NCBI RefSeq assembly: GCF_009371985.2
Contig: NZ_VIKU02000004.1
Coordinates: 186,001-250,000, forward strand
Direction of reading: 5' to 3'
Length of the DNA: 64,000 bases
Origin: Pelagihabitans pacificus
GTDB taxonomy: Bacteria > Bacteroidota > Bacteroidia > Flavobacteriales > Flavobacteriaceae
Positions 37,163 to 46,628 of this stretch are shown here, one piece after another. Below the pieces are notes generated by a model. It did no database searches, was not told the origin of the DNA, and was given only the letters and a program-made list of their open reading frames with translations. Both the position numbers and the translations under genes were made by a program. The stretch's first letter is position 1, and every line of letters starts with the position of its first letter.

Positions 37163-37380
37163 TCGGTTTGCCGAAATAGTTTCTCAATAGGGGTATAGAG
37201 CGGGTCGATGCCTTAGGGCTCAAAGTCTCATGTTCCATGTCAAAATGTCGGACATACCTTGTCCCGGTTTCTCGAAGACAGCTGGGTAAGATTCATTTTT
37301 TAGGTATTTCGGCATGTTAAAAGGGGGCTGTTAAAAAATATGCTGGCCTAAATTCCGTTATACCAAAAACCCTAATGTCT

Positions 37381-37446
37381 TTTTAGCGGAAAATAGGGAG
37401 TTCCAGCCCCTATTTTGTCGTTTTCTTTGTTGAAGAACCGCTAAAA
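37381..37446 (+). promoter_or_regulatory. Nested-stem leader of the TraB/GumN gene
   Basis: The outer stem TTTTAGCGG (37381-37389) pairs with CCGCTAAAA (37438-37446). The inner stem AAAATAGGG (37390-37398) pairs with CCCTATTTT (37408-37416). The two left arms are contiguous, so the stems would stack with a 21-base bulge on the right. It ends 27 bases before the ATG. No known riboswitch class is recognised. Confidence 0.5.
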
Positions 37447-37473
37447 CGTACTCAAATCTAACCGAACCTATCA

Positions 37474-40400
37474 ATGCGTAAACTACTTACTCTCTTCGTA
37501 TTGGCCCTAAGCTTTGGCATGAGCGCACAGGAGGCCAATAGCCTACTTTGGGAAATTTCTGGAAACGGACTACAACAGAGTTCCTATCTCTATGGAACCA
37601 TGCACGTTAGCAAGCGTATCGCCTTCCGCTTAGACGACGTTTTCTATGAGGCCTTGGACCAAAGCGAAGTAATCGCCTTGGAGTCTGACCCCGGTACCTG
37701 GCTGGAGAATAGCGATTTGATGGGTCTTCGGGGATATGGGATGCAAAATGGTTTCCGTGCCAAAGGTTTTTACATCCGTCCGTTTAGGGTAGATAATCCT
37801 AGAAAGGAAGCAATGGCGTCCTATCTTGCATTCGACGATAGCCGCGTGAACGGGATTTTGTATCGCAGCAATGGCAATTCCCAGGATTTTGAAGAGGAGA
37901 CCTATTTGGATATGTTCATCTATCAAGCGGGCATCAAATTCGGAAAACCGGTCGTGGCGTTGGAAGATTTGGAAGAGTCCGCCACTTTGGTAGGCCGTGC
38001 CAGTATGAACCCGATGAAGAAAAAGCCGGATGAGTGGTTACAAAAAAAGATGCAACAGCAAGATTTTATGACGCTCTTGCAAGATGCCTATCGTGACCGA
38101 AACATCAATTTACTCGATTCTATCGATAAAGGTATGTACACCGAGCACTACCTCGAAAACATGCTTTTCAAGCGTAATCGCAACATGGCAAAACGTCTGG
38201 ACTCCGTCATTCGTACCACCAAGACCTTTACCGGAATCGGAGCGGCCCATTTGCCGGGTAAGGAAGGTGTTATCGAAATGCTTCGAGACATGGGCTATAC
38301 CGTTAAACCGCTGATATCCAAATCGACCCAAAAAGGAAAGCGGATCAAGGAGCGTTTGGAAAAGTCGATACGCGAGAACGAATACCAAACACAGCGACCC
38401 GATGACGACTTTTTCAGTATCTCGCTGCACAACAAGCTCTATCCGGTATCAGAAAAGCCAACCACTACATATATTTCCCCCGATTTGGCGAACGGCAGTT
38501 ATATGATGGTCAATCGAATTCCGACTTTTGCGCATCTCAAACAAGAGACGGTTTTCGGCTTGGAAGATTTAGATCAAATGCTTTTTGAGAACATTCCCGG
38601 TACCATTATGGAAAAGAAGCGCATTGAGAGAAACGGTTTCCCCGGTCTTGATGTCAAAAACCGTTTGAAGAATGGGGACCATCAGCGCTATCATATTTAT
38701 GTGACCCCTCTAGAAATAGTTATCTTCAAGATGGGTGGCGATGGCGACTATGTGACACAACATTCCGATTCGATATTCAATAGTATCTCATTTCTATCGA
38801 ACCAAAAGAAATCGGTAACGGTTTCGCCGGAGTTCGACGATTTTGAGGTACGGGTGCCCGGTCTTTACAGTTTTCCCAATCGTTCTCGAAATGGAGACCG
38901 AACCATACAGGGCTATGATTCCATTTCAGACAGTTATTATTTCTTACGGAAATCTACCTTGAACGATTTTAATTTTATCGAGCAAGACACCTTTGAACTT
39001 AAGCACATTCAAAAACGCTTTTACCAAGATCTTGAGCTAAGCCCGGAGTATGATGATTTTAATGGAAAATCGCTCACTTCGCATGCAATTATTGATTCTA
39101 TAGGTGAAAAGCGGTTGCACTTAAAAACTACCTTCAAAGGAGGCGAATATTATCTGCTGGCTGCGGTGACCGACAAGAAGGGGTTAGCGGATTCATACTT
39201 CGAGTCCTTCAAAATAAAACCTACCCGCTATGCCAAAGACTTTGAAAAGGTTATTGATACCGCCATGTTCTTCACCACGATCAGTCCGGTGAGACCTCCC
39301 AAATTTGTCGAGAACAGCAATCAGTACCTCAATGGACGCAATCGACCTAAATCGTATAGTCCGTATACCAAGAAAACGATTTATCAGAACCGAAATAACG
39401 AGGCAATTACCGTTGCTTTGAACAAAGGCCACGACTTTATGATGTTTCCGGATGTAGATTCGGTTTGGACGCTTCGCAAGGAACAGTATGCCGACAAACG
39501 TTTTACCATTCTGAAGGAAGAAAGAAGTAGTGGTGCCGATGGCCAGTATCAATTGGAACTGATCCTCGCCGATACGGCCAGTACCCGGGGAATTTTGATA
39601 AAAAATGTCCTTAAAGGCGGGCTTCTTTACGAACTAAAGGCCCAAGTAGATACCGTCGAAATCCCCAGCGATTTTGTCTCGGAATTTTTCGGGAATTTCA
39701 AGGTGATGGATACCGTAATCGGCAGGGATCTATTGGTGGATAAAACCCCGGAGTTTTTCGATGCCCTTCGTAAAAACGATAGTATCGTGCTCGACGGATA
39801 TCCTTTTATTCATTTTAGTGAAAAGCACCTTGATTCGTTAAAGCACTATATTGCCGAATTTGAGTACCCCGATGATAAAAAGCACATACAGGCCCATTTG
39901 ATCCAACAACTGGGTAGACTGCAGCATCCTGACGTGCTGCCTTTTTTAAGATCGTTCTACGGTCGTTCGTACAATAACTCGGAGGCCCAGGCGAAAATTT
40001 TGCAGGCGGTGAGTTGCAAATCCGACGAAAAGTCGGTAGCTCTTTTGAAAGAGCTGTTAGCGGAGGACTTGCCATTGGTGTCAAACGGTTTGGACATTCA
40101 CCATATTTTTAGACCTTACAAAGACAGCCTGCCCTTGGCGAAGCAACTGTATCCAGATCTCATGGATTACAGCACTATTCCAGAATACAAATCATCCGTT
40201 TTTTCGATGTTGGCGCGTTTACGGAACAAGGGATTGATAAAACCCAAAAACTACAAGAAGTACCGAAAACAGCTATTAAACGATGCCAAAATACAGTTGA
40301 AACGGGAGTTGGGAAATCATTACAACCAGAATGAAAATCGATACTACGCCCAGTTACAAAAGAAGGGTGACAATGAGCTCGAGGATTATGCGATGCTACT

Positions 40401-40995
40401 ATATCCTTTCAGGAATGAAAAGGATGTAAAACTGTTCTTCGACCGTTTGCTGCAGGTAAAAGACCGTAAAATACGTACTACCCATGCTATGTTGATGGCT
40501 AGGGAAGGAAACCCGATGCCGGAGGGAATACTGGAATCGTTAGCTTCCGATATCAATAGCAGGGCATTGTTGTTCAGCAAGCTACGACGGATCGGTAGGG
40601 CTGATTTGTTTCCGCTAGAGTTCCGTAGTGAAAGATATTTGGCGGAGTCACTGCTCTACGAGTCGGGTCATTTCGATGCCGAACAGGATTCGATTGAGTT
40701 CATTGACCAAAGAGACATTGGGTACAAGGGAAAACAATTGACAGGCTATTACTTCAAGACCAGAAGCAATGATGGGTACGACTCCAATTTTAGTATGAAT
40801 TTGGTGGTATTCGAGAAGGGGGATGCACTCACCGCCCAACCCTTTTACAAAAAACAGGGCATGCGTATCGAGGATACCGATACCGATTTGGAGGCCATCG
40901 CGTACATCACCGAGGAGTTCTTGCTACAAGACCGCCAACGCGCCGAAGTATATCGGCCGAATAGCTATAATGGATATGGGTTTTATGGGTATTGA
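37474..40995 (+). CDS. TraB/GumN family protein with very long C-terminal extension
   Basis: A 1173-residue secreted protein with a signal peptide (1-19). Residues 20-290 are a TraB/GumN domain: LLWEISGNGLQQSSYLYGTMH (G-x-x-H at 41-44) and GIGAAHLPG (G-x-x-H at 256-259) are the paired histidine motifs of this TIKI-like metallopeptidase clan. Typical family members are about 300 residues. The remaining about 880 residues are unassigned, the central part beta-rich and the last about 350 apparently helical, with HEAT-like phrases. I infer a periplasmic enzyme with added scaffold. Confidence 0.85.
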   Translation: MRKLLTLFVLALSFGMSAQEANSLLWEISGNGLQQSSYLYGTMHVSKRIAFRLDDVFYEALDQSEVIALESDPGTWLENSDLMGLRGYGMQNGFRAKGFYIRPFRVDNPRKEAMASYLAFDDSRVNGILYRSNGNSQDFEEETYLDMFIYQAGIKFGKPVVALEDLEESATLVGRASMNPMKKKPDEWLQKKMQQQDFMTLLQDAYRDRNINLLDSIDKGMYTEHYLENMLFKRNRNMAKRLDSVIRTTKTFTGIGAAHLPGKEGVIEMLRDMGYTVKPLISKSTQKGKRIKERLEKSIRENEYQTQRPDDDFFSISLHNKLYPVSEKPTTTYISPDLANGSYMMVNRIPTFAHLKQETVFGLEDLDQMLFENIPGTIMEKKRIERNGFPGLDVKNRLKNGDHQRYHIYVTPLEIVIFKMGGDGDYVTQHSDSIFNSISFLSNQKKSVTVSPEFDDFEVRVPGLYSFPNRSRNGDRTIQGYDSISDSYYFLRKSTLNDFNFIEQDTFELKHIQKRFYQDLELSPEYDDFNGKSLTSHAIIDSIGEKRLHLKTTFKGGEYYLLAAVTDKKGLADSYFESFKIKPTRYAKDFEKVIDTAMFFTTISPVRPPKFVENSNQYLNGRNRPKSYSPYTKKTIYQNRNNEAITVALNKGHDFMMFPDVDSVWTLRKEQYADKRFTILKEERSSGADGQYQLELILADTASTRGILIKNVLKGGLLYELKAQVDTVEIPSDFVSEFFGNFKVMDTVIGRDLLVDKTPEFFDALRKNDSIVLDGYPFIHFSEKHLDSLKHYIAEFEYPDDKKHIQAHLIQQLGRLQHPDVLPFLRSFYGRSYNNSEAQAKILQAVSCKSDEKSVALLKELLAEDLPLVSNGLDIHHIFRPYKDSLPLAKQLYPDLMDYSTIPEYKSSVFSMLARLRNKGLIKPKNYKKYRKQLLNDAKIQLKRELGNHYNQNENRYYAQLQKKGDNELEDYAMLLYPFRNEKDVKLFFDRLLQVKDRKIRTTHAMLMAREGNPMPEGILESLASDINSRALLFSKLRRIGRADLFPLEFRSERYLAESLLYESGHFDAEQDSIEFIDQRDIGYKGKQLTGYYFKTRSNDGYDSNFSMNLVVFEKGDALTAQPFYKKQGMRIEDTDTDLEAIAYITEEFLLQDRQRAEVYRPNSYNGYGFYGY

Positions 40996-41202
40996 CCAAG
41001 GAGATACCCTGGTGTAAATTAAATGCCAGGGAACTGACATCGCTTAGATGCGGATTTTTCGTATTACGGCAAACTAGAGCGGCTTTTACGGTTGGTATTT
41101 TAAAGGATTGGAAGGACCTCGGAATAAGGGAAAAACCTCCTCGTCCCATAAATCGTTTGTAAACGGATAATTTGTATATTGTTATCATCTTAAGCCAGTA
41201 TA

Positions 41203-41700
41203 ATGCGATTATTTCCAGCTTTGTTCCTGTTTTTTTCTATTTCGGTATATACTCAGAATACGCTTTCCTTAGAAGAAGGTAGCGCTTCGCCCAGGGCAGA
41301 CTTATCACAAATTTCGTGGATGGAAGGGCACTGGAGGGGCGAGGCTTTTGGCGGTATCACCGAGGAAATATGGAGTCCGCCCATGGGAGGTTCCATGATG
41401 TTCTCCTTTAAGCTCGTGGTCGAGGGTGCGGTTTCCTTTTATGAACTGGGCCATATACGACAGTTGGATGACACCTTGGTGTTCGAGTTAAAACATTTTC
41501 ATGGTGATTTGAAAGGCTGGGAGGAGAAAGAGGAGGTACAGCGTTTTAAGCTAGTAAAAACCGAGGGGAACCGTTTGTATTTTGAGGGGTTTACCTTTGA
41601 GAAGGTCAGTGGGGATGAAATCAATATTTATGCATCGATCCAGCAGGAGGATGGTACCCAGGAAGAAGTAACCTTTAATTATAAGCGACCCACGGAGTGA
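41203..41700 (+). CDS. DUF6265 family secreted protein
   Basis: A 165-residue protein with a signal peptide. The mature part matches DUF6265: ISWMEGHWRGEAFGG, EEIWSPPMGGSMMFSFKLV, FELKHFHGDLKGWEEK and a beta-barrel-like remainder. The fold is probably lipocalin-like. Function unknown. The stop overlaps the GTG start of the zinc-ribbon gene by four bases (GTGA). Confidence 0.85.
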   Translation: MRLFPALFLFFSISVYTQNTLSLEEGSASPRADLSQISWMEGHWRGEAFGGITEEIWSPPMGGSMMFSFKLVVEGAVSFYELGHIRQLDDTLVFELKHFHGDLKGWEEKEEVQRFKLVKTEGNRLYFEGFTFEKVSGDEINIYASIQQEDGTQEEVTFNYKRPTE

Positions 41701-42047
41701 AGAAAAAATGCTTGGAGTGTGGCGCCGAAATTATAGGTCGAATAGACAAGAAGTTCTGTTCGGACTATTGTCGCAATGCCTACCATAACAAGGTTAATAA
41801 AGACAGTAAAAACCTGATTCGAAACATTAACAACCGCCTGCGCAAAAACTATCGGATTTTGGATGGTTTTGAGCTCAAGGACGGTAAGACCAGAACGACA
41901 CGAACCCGCCTGTTGGATAAAGGTTTTGATTTCGACTTCATCACCAATCTCTATACTACCAAAAAGGGGACTACCTATTATTTTGTCTATGATTTGGGAT
42001 ATCTGCCATTGGACAATGATTACTATATGATCGTGAAACGGGAATAG
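41697..42047 (+). CDS. Zinc-ribbon hypothetical protein
   Basis: A 116-residue protein starting at GTG 41697, inside the stop of the preceding gene. The N-terminus is a treble-clef-like zinc site with Cys at 5, 8, 21 and 25 (KCLECG, KFCSDYCRNAYHNK). The rest is basic and then hydrophobic/aromatic. No named function. Known relatives in the order carry the same ribbon with a C-terminal part of this type. Translation is probably coupled to DUF6265. Confidence 0.75.
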   Translation: MKKKCLECGAEIIGRIDKKFCSDYCRNAYHNKVNKDSKNLIRNINNRLRKNYRILDGFELKDGKTRTTRTRLLDKGFDFDFITNLYTTKKGTTYYFVYDLGYLPLDNDYYMIVKRE

Positions 42048-42062
42048 TCCCAACAAGAAAAA

Positions 42063-42093
42063 AAAGAAAGCTTTCCATTGGAAAGCTTTCTTT
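42063..42093. terminator. Strong bidirectional terminator hairpin
   Basis: A perfect 14-bp stem (42063-42076 against 42080-42093) with a 3-base loop. The ends are A-rich on the left and T-rich on the right. It separates the convergent zinc-ribbon and CBS genes and can serve both. Confidence 0.75.
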
Positions 42094-42132
42094 ATGCGTA
42101 ATAATAGGGGTACCCACTTTGGGGCTAGGGGG

Positions 42133-42600
42133 CTACCAATTCTGTCCACTTAACCTCAGCGCTGCGACTACGATATCCTTCCGGCTTATCTGCCCGATAA
42201 GCAACCCATCTTTCATGACGGGCAGCCGTCTGCGGTTGCCTTTGTGAAAAACACCCGCAGCATCAAAAATTGACATGTCATGTGGAATGGTATCCACCTC
42301 CTTGGTCATAAAATTCTCGACACTCTTATCCAGTATCGGTTGATTGAAATAACGGCTTTCGGAAATCTGTTTCATACAATCGGCTTCGGAGATAATCCCA
42401 ACCAAAAAGCCGTTGCTATCCAACACCGGTCCCCCGGAGATATTGTATTTCGTAAAGAGTTCCATCACCTCTAATATAGACTGTTCGGGTGTAAAGGTCA
42501 CAAGCTTTTTGGTCATGTAGTCGGTGACCATGATCGGGGCATTGTATTCCTTCTTTGAATCCGGTTTGGCCCTACGACCTTGAAAACTCTTGATGCCCAT
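42133..42600 (-). CDS. Tandem CBS domain protein
   Basis: A 155-residue protein made of a 20-residue basic lead and two CBS motifs: about 24-82 (VTDYMTKKLVTF... GIISEADCMK) and about 92-150 (VENFMTKEVDTI... GQISRKDIV). The pair should form a Bateman module binding an adenosine nucleotide. No effector domain is attached, so it probably regulates a partner. It is a single gene. Confidence 0.9.
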   Translation of the reverse strand: MGIKSFQGRRAKPDSKKEYNAPIMVTDYMTKKLVTFTPEQSILEVMELFTKYNISGGPVLDSNGFLVGIISEADCMKQISESRYFNQPILDKSVENFMTKEVDTIPHDMSIFDAAGVFHKGNRRRLPVMKDGLLIGQISRKDIVVAALRLSGQNW

Positions 42601-42721
42601 GATAATTTACTTTTTAGGTTGTTTCCTACAATATAGGTAATTTTCGAATAAGATGTAAAAAAAGTCGATGTAATGCCCTGTGAAATTAGATTTTCATATT
42701 TTTAGGGAGCAAGAAATATTG

Positions 42722-45007
42722 ATGAAAAAATTTCCTTCTACCCTTACCCTTCTTTTGATTTTATTGGCCATTTACTGGGTATTTCGAGCCTCGATGCCAA
42801 CGTATTCCCCGGATAGGGATGCCCCTGCAACCGATTTTTCGACCGACCGGTCGTTGGTACATGTAAAGGCAATGTCCCAAAAGCCCCATGCAGTAGGTTT
42901 TCCAGCGCATACCGAGGTACGGAATTATGTGATTGGCGCGTTGCGGAAAATGGGTCTGGAAACTTCCGTCCAGGAAGGCTACACGGCTGGTGACTGGGGT
43001 AATTTGAGCAAGGCGACCAACATTTTGGCCCGTTTAAAAGGGAGCGGTTCTGGCAAAGCATTAATGTTGTTATCACACTATGACAGCAATCCGAATTCCT
43101 CTTTGGGAGCTAGTGATGCGGGGAGTGGGGTGGCGACCATTCTGGAAGGGATTCGTGCTTTTTTGTCTGAAAACAAGACGTTTAAGAACGATATTATTGT
43201 GTTGATTTCCGATGCCGAGGAATTGGGACTCAACGGTGCGGATCTTTTTGTAAATCAACATCCGTGGGCCAAAGAAGTAGGGCTTGTACTCAATTTCGAG
43301 GCTCGGGGAAGCGGTGGTCCTAGTTATATGTTGATCGAAACGAATCGGGGTAATGGCCGATTGATAGAGGAATTTTCCAAGGCCGATCCCGAGTATCCGG
43401 TAGCCAACTCCTTGGTATACAGTATTTATAAGATGTTGCCCAACGATACCGATTTGACCGTTTTTCGCGAAGATCTGGATATTGAGGGCCTCAACTTTGC
43501 TTTCATCGACGACCACTATGATTACCATACCGTTCGGGATAACTATGAACGCTTGGACCGTAAGACTTTGGCCCATCAAGGAACCTACCTGATGGCGTTG
43601 TTAAAACATTTTAGCAATGCCGATTTGAACAATCTTAAAAGCTTGAACGATTTTGTGTATTTCAATATCCCTTTTTTTCGATTGGTTTCCTATCCCTTTG
43701 AATGGATCTGGCCTATGTTCGCCCTTGCCGTGTTTTTCTTTGCGCTCATTATGATGAAAGGATTCCGGAAGAAGACGCTCACGATACGGGAAATAGGTAT
43801 AGGATTTGTTCCCCTTTTGGCTTCCTTGCTAATAAACGGCGTGGTCGGCTTCTACAGTTTCACGGTCCTGAAATGGCTTTATCCCGATTATACGGATATG
43901 CTCCATGGCTTTACGTATAATGGGTATACCTATATCGCCGCTTTCGTTCTTTTTGCGGTATCGGTCTGTTTTTATACCTACCATCGGTTTAAGTCGGTTA
44001 CCACTCCAAATTTATTGGTGGCGCCTCTGGTACTATGGCTTGTGGTTTGTGCCGCTGTGGCAGTTTATCTCCCAGGGGCGAGCTTTTTTGTAGTTCCGGT
44101 ATATGCATTGCTGGCAGCCTTTTTTATTACGAACAACCAAAAGCGTCCCAACGCCTTTTTGTTGGTTTTCCTAATCTTGCCGGCACTTTGGATCTATGCG
44201 CCATTTATCAAAATGTTCCCAGTGGGTTTAGGACTTAAAATGATGGTAGCCTCCACGCTACTTACTACACTGACCTTTTTTTTGATGCTACCCGTTTTTG
44301 GATATTACAAACGAAAAAACGGTTTGGCTTTTTTAGGGATGTTTCTTTTTGTTGGCTGTATGATAGTGGCCCACTTTCAGTCCGATTTTAATCCAGATAA
44401 GGCGAAGCCTAGCAGCCTTTTATACGTGTTGGATGCCGATACCAAGACCGCTAAATGGGCCACCTATGACCATAAACTCATTGCTTGGAACGCCCAATTT
44501 TTAGGGAAAGACAAACGGACGCCCGAGGTCTTGGCCAAACGGACCATCAGTAGTAAATACAGCTCAGGTTTTAGTTTTGTTTCAGATGCACCCCTCAAGC
44601 AAATCGCTACGCCCAAGATCGATATCGAAAGGGATACTATCATCGGCGATTTACGGCACATCGAACTTTGTATTACGCCACAACGTAAGGTAAACCGATT
44701 GGAAGTGTTTACAAACGATATCAACTTCAAAGCTGCCTTGGTCAATGGTATCGCGCTTTCGGACTACTATCTGAAAAATCGAAAAAGGGGTAAATTGATC
44801 AGTCATTATATCAGTAACAACGATTATACCGAGCTACGGCTTGCTATCCCCAAAAAAGCCCAGCTGGAGCTTACGATTTATGAGGCGTCGAACGATTTGT
44901 TGGAGAATCCTCAGTTCACCGTTCCCAAACGACCGGAGTTTAGCATTCCAATGCCATTTGTCTTGAACGATGCCGTTCTGGTTACCAAAACCATCCGATT
45001 TGAGTAA
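42722..45007 (+). CDS. M28 family membrane-anchored aminopeptidase
   Basis: About 761 residues from ATG 42722; a GTG at 42680 would add 14 residues. One N-terminal helix is followed by an M28 peptidase domain with zinc ligands in LLSHYDSNP (His119, Asp121), SDAGSGVATILE, SDAEELGLNG and the His of DYHTVRDNYERLD. Then come about eight membrane helices (340-600) and a C-terminal soluble domain. This is the layout of ER-aminopeptidase/Fxna-like M28 proteins. The catalytic part faces the periplasm. The epimerase gene overlaps its stop. Confidence 0.9.
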   Translation: MKKFPSTLTLLLILLAIYWVFRASMPTYSPDRDAPATDFSTDRSLVHVKAMSQKPHAVGFPAHTEVRNYVIGALRKMGLETSVQEGYTAGDWGNLSKATNILARLKGSGSGKALMLLSHYDSNPNSSLGASDAGSGVATILEGIRAFLSENKTFKNDIIVLISDAEELGLNGADLFVNQHPWAKEVGLVLNFEARGSGGPSYMLIETNRGNGRLIEEFSKADPEYPVANSLVYSIYKMLPNDTDLTVFREDLDIEGLNFAFIDDHYDYHTVRDNYERLDRKTLAHQGTYLMALLKHFSNADLNNLKSLNDFVYFNIPFFRLVSYPFEWIWPMFALAVFFFALIMMKGFRKKTLTIREIGIGFVPLLASLLINGVVGFYSFTVLKWLYPDYTDMLHGFTYNGYTYIAAFVLFAVSVCFYTYHRFKSVTTPNLLVAPLVLWLVVCAAVAVYLPGASFFVVPVYALLAAFFITNNQKRPNAFLLVFLILPALWIYAPFIKMFPVGLGLKMMVASTLLTTLTFFLMLPVFGYYKRKNGLAFLGMFLFVGCMIVAHFQSDFNPDKAKPSSLLYVLDADTKTAKWATYDHKLIAWNAQFLGKDKRTPEVLAKRTISSKYSSGFSFVSDAPLKQIATPKIDIERDTIIGDLRHIELCITPQRKVNRLEVFTNDINFKAALVNGIALSDYYLKNRKRGKLISHYISNNDYTELRLAIPKKAQLELTIYEASNDLLENPQFTVPKRPEFSIPMPFVLNDAVLVTKTIRFE

Positions 45008-45806
45008 GATAGCTGTCATGGGTTGTGGATGGTTGGGTTTACCTCTGGCAGCATCTTTGTTGAATCACGGTTACCAAATAAACGGAAGCACTACCTCCGA
45101 AGAAAAACGAAGCTTATTGGATGAAAAGGGTATCAAGGGTTTTTTGATTACCCTTAGGGAGGATGGAATCAAAGGTGACATAATCGATTTTTTAGAGGAG
45201 GTAGAAATCTTGATCATCAATATTCCGCCTAAACTACGCGGGCAGAAAAAGGGAAGCTACGTTCAAAAACTACGGCACTTGCACAAGGCTATCAAAGTAT
45301 CGAAAACCCGAAAAGTAATCCTGGTCAGTAGTACCTCGGTCTACGGTGATGTAGAGGGGGTCGTTACCGAAAATACGAAGCCGAACCCTGCTACCGAATC
45401 GGGGAAGCAGCTGCTAGAAGCCGAGACACTATTCATAAAAGATAACGATCTGCAGGTAACCGTGATACGTTTTGGAGGGCTCATCGGTCCCGATAGGCAT
45501 CCTGTGTATCGGCTTTCGGGTAAAAAAGAGTTGACCAACGGAAACGAGTACGTTAATCTTATCCATTTAGATGATTGTATACGAATTTTGGAGGGTATCA
45601 TACATCACCGATGGTGGAACGAAATCTTCAACGGGGTTTATCCTGATTACCCTACCAAGGCAATATACTATCGCTCAGAAGCCATAAAAAGGGGACTTCC
45701 GTCCCCCGAATATGTGTCCAAAAGTGGAAAGAAGAGCAAAAAAGTGGTCCCAAATAGGCTTTACAATGTTAAAATGATGACCCTCGATACTTCAATCCAC
45801 CTATAG
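45000..45806 (+). CDS. NAD-dependent epimerase/reductase-like protein
   Basis: About 268 residues from TTG 45000, which overlaps the M28 stop and gives the Rossmann start KIAVMGCGWLGLPLA. ATG 44970 is an alternative that would overlap by 38 bases. VSSTSVYGDVEG and RFGGLIGPDRHPV mark an extended-SDR, YeeZ-like protein. The catalytic Tyr-x3-Lys is not evident in the usual place, so enzymatic activity is uncertain. Confidence 0.78.
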   Translation: MSKIAVMGCGWLGLPLAASLLNHGYQINGSTTSEEKRSLLDEKGIKGFLITLREDGIKGDIIDFLEEVEILIINIPPKLRGQKKGSYVQKLRHLHKAIKVSKTRKVILVSSTSVYGDVEGVVTENTKPNPATESGKQLLEAETLFIKDNDLQVTVIRFGGLIGPDRHPVYRLSGKKELTNGNEYVNLIHLDDCIRILEGIIHHRWWNEIFNGVYPDYPTKAIYYRSEAIKRGLPSPEYVSKSGKKSKKVVPNRLYNVKMMTLDTSIHL

Positions 45807-45918
45807 TACACAACAGAAAATTGCACTTTCACAACAAAGTCAGGCTATTTGTGTTAACGAAAAGCGCATTTCATCGACTAAACCGTAACTTTATTATATC
45901 ATTTAAAAACATTTTGCC

Positions 45919-46290
45919 ATGGAAAATCTTAGTTTGAGAGGGCGAATTTTATCCGAGATCGAAAGCCTCGTCGCCCAAAGCTTTCCGAAGCAAAAGGTTC
46001 CCCAAAATGTTGAAAAGCTGCACGTGGCACTTGTTAAAAAGCACTACAATGCGGCCGATGTCTCTATCGATTATCACAGAAGAAGGGTCGAGATGGATAT
46101 CGTTATGGATGATCGGGCGTACGATCCTACAAAGGTCAACACCGATCTGCCAACCTTGCACGCGAACCTCTGGTTCCGGAATCTAAGCGATTTCTTGAAA
46201 TCATGCCTAGATAAAGACAACAGAAGTCTCGCGTTTTATGCCAGTCTACTAAAATCATATCGGAATAACGATATGATAGTGGTGGCCTAA
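45919..46290 (+). CDS. Conserved-looking hypothetical protein
   Basis: A 123-residue soluble protein of unknown family with the opening ENLSLRGRILSEIESLVAQ and a central charged part. No signal peptide or membrane helix. It has its own downstream terminator, and its codon use is like the neighbours. Confidence 0.65.
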   Translation: MENLSLRGRILSEIESLVAQSFPKQKVPQNVEKLHVALVKKHYNAADVSIDYHRRRVEMDIVMDDRAYDPTKVNTDLPTLHANLWFRNLSDFLKSCLDKDNRSLAFYASLLKSYRNNDMIVVA

Positions 46291-46628
46291 TAAGACCAAC
46301 GACCAAACCAATATAATTAGAGGATCCTATTGAAGGGTCCTTTTTTTTATGCATTAATTTTCAGGGTGCATCTTTTTCGATACACCATTTCATAGTACTC
46401 TTGGCGGGAAAGCGTTGCGTTTAAACGAGTATCTTACTAGGCAGCCGTATTTTACGCTTTTCGTTAACAGCTTGTTATCAATATTTTTAATAGTTTTGCC
46501 CACCAAAAATAAACACCAATCCTAAAGGTAGGACATAACCGTTCAAAATAATCGATGATACTCTGGTGGTAGTATTTTGAATGGATTTTGTTATAAGGTG
46601 ACTCTTAAAAATCAGTAAATATAGACAC
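46291..46628. other. 338-base intergenic region
   Basis: It contains the terminator at 46321-46348. A possible promoter, TTG (46472-46474), 16 bases, TAGTTTTG (46491-46498), would give the TPR gene a leader of about 125 bases. The spacing is short for the consensus. Confidence 0.4.
46321..46348 (+). terminator. Intrinsic terminator
   Basis: AGGATCC (46321-46327) pairs with GGGTCCT (46335-46341) including one G-U pair, with a 7-base loop and a run of eight T. It ends the 45919 gene. Confidence 0.75.

Larger units (their letters stand above)
37113..37473. other. 361-base intergenic region with a structured leader
   Basis: The left end holds the hemH promoter. The right end holds two nested perfect 9-bp stems upstream of the TraB/GumN gene. 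I see no ORF or RNA gene between them. Confidence 0.6.

Noticed and set aside
41007-41031. CCCTGG/CCAGGG hairpin after the TraB/GumN gene
   Set aside because: Six base pairs, 13-base loop and no T-tract.
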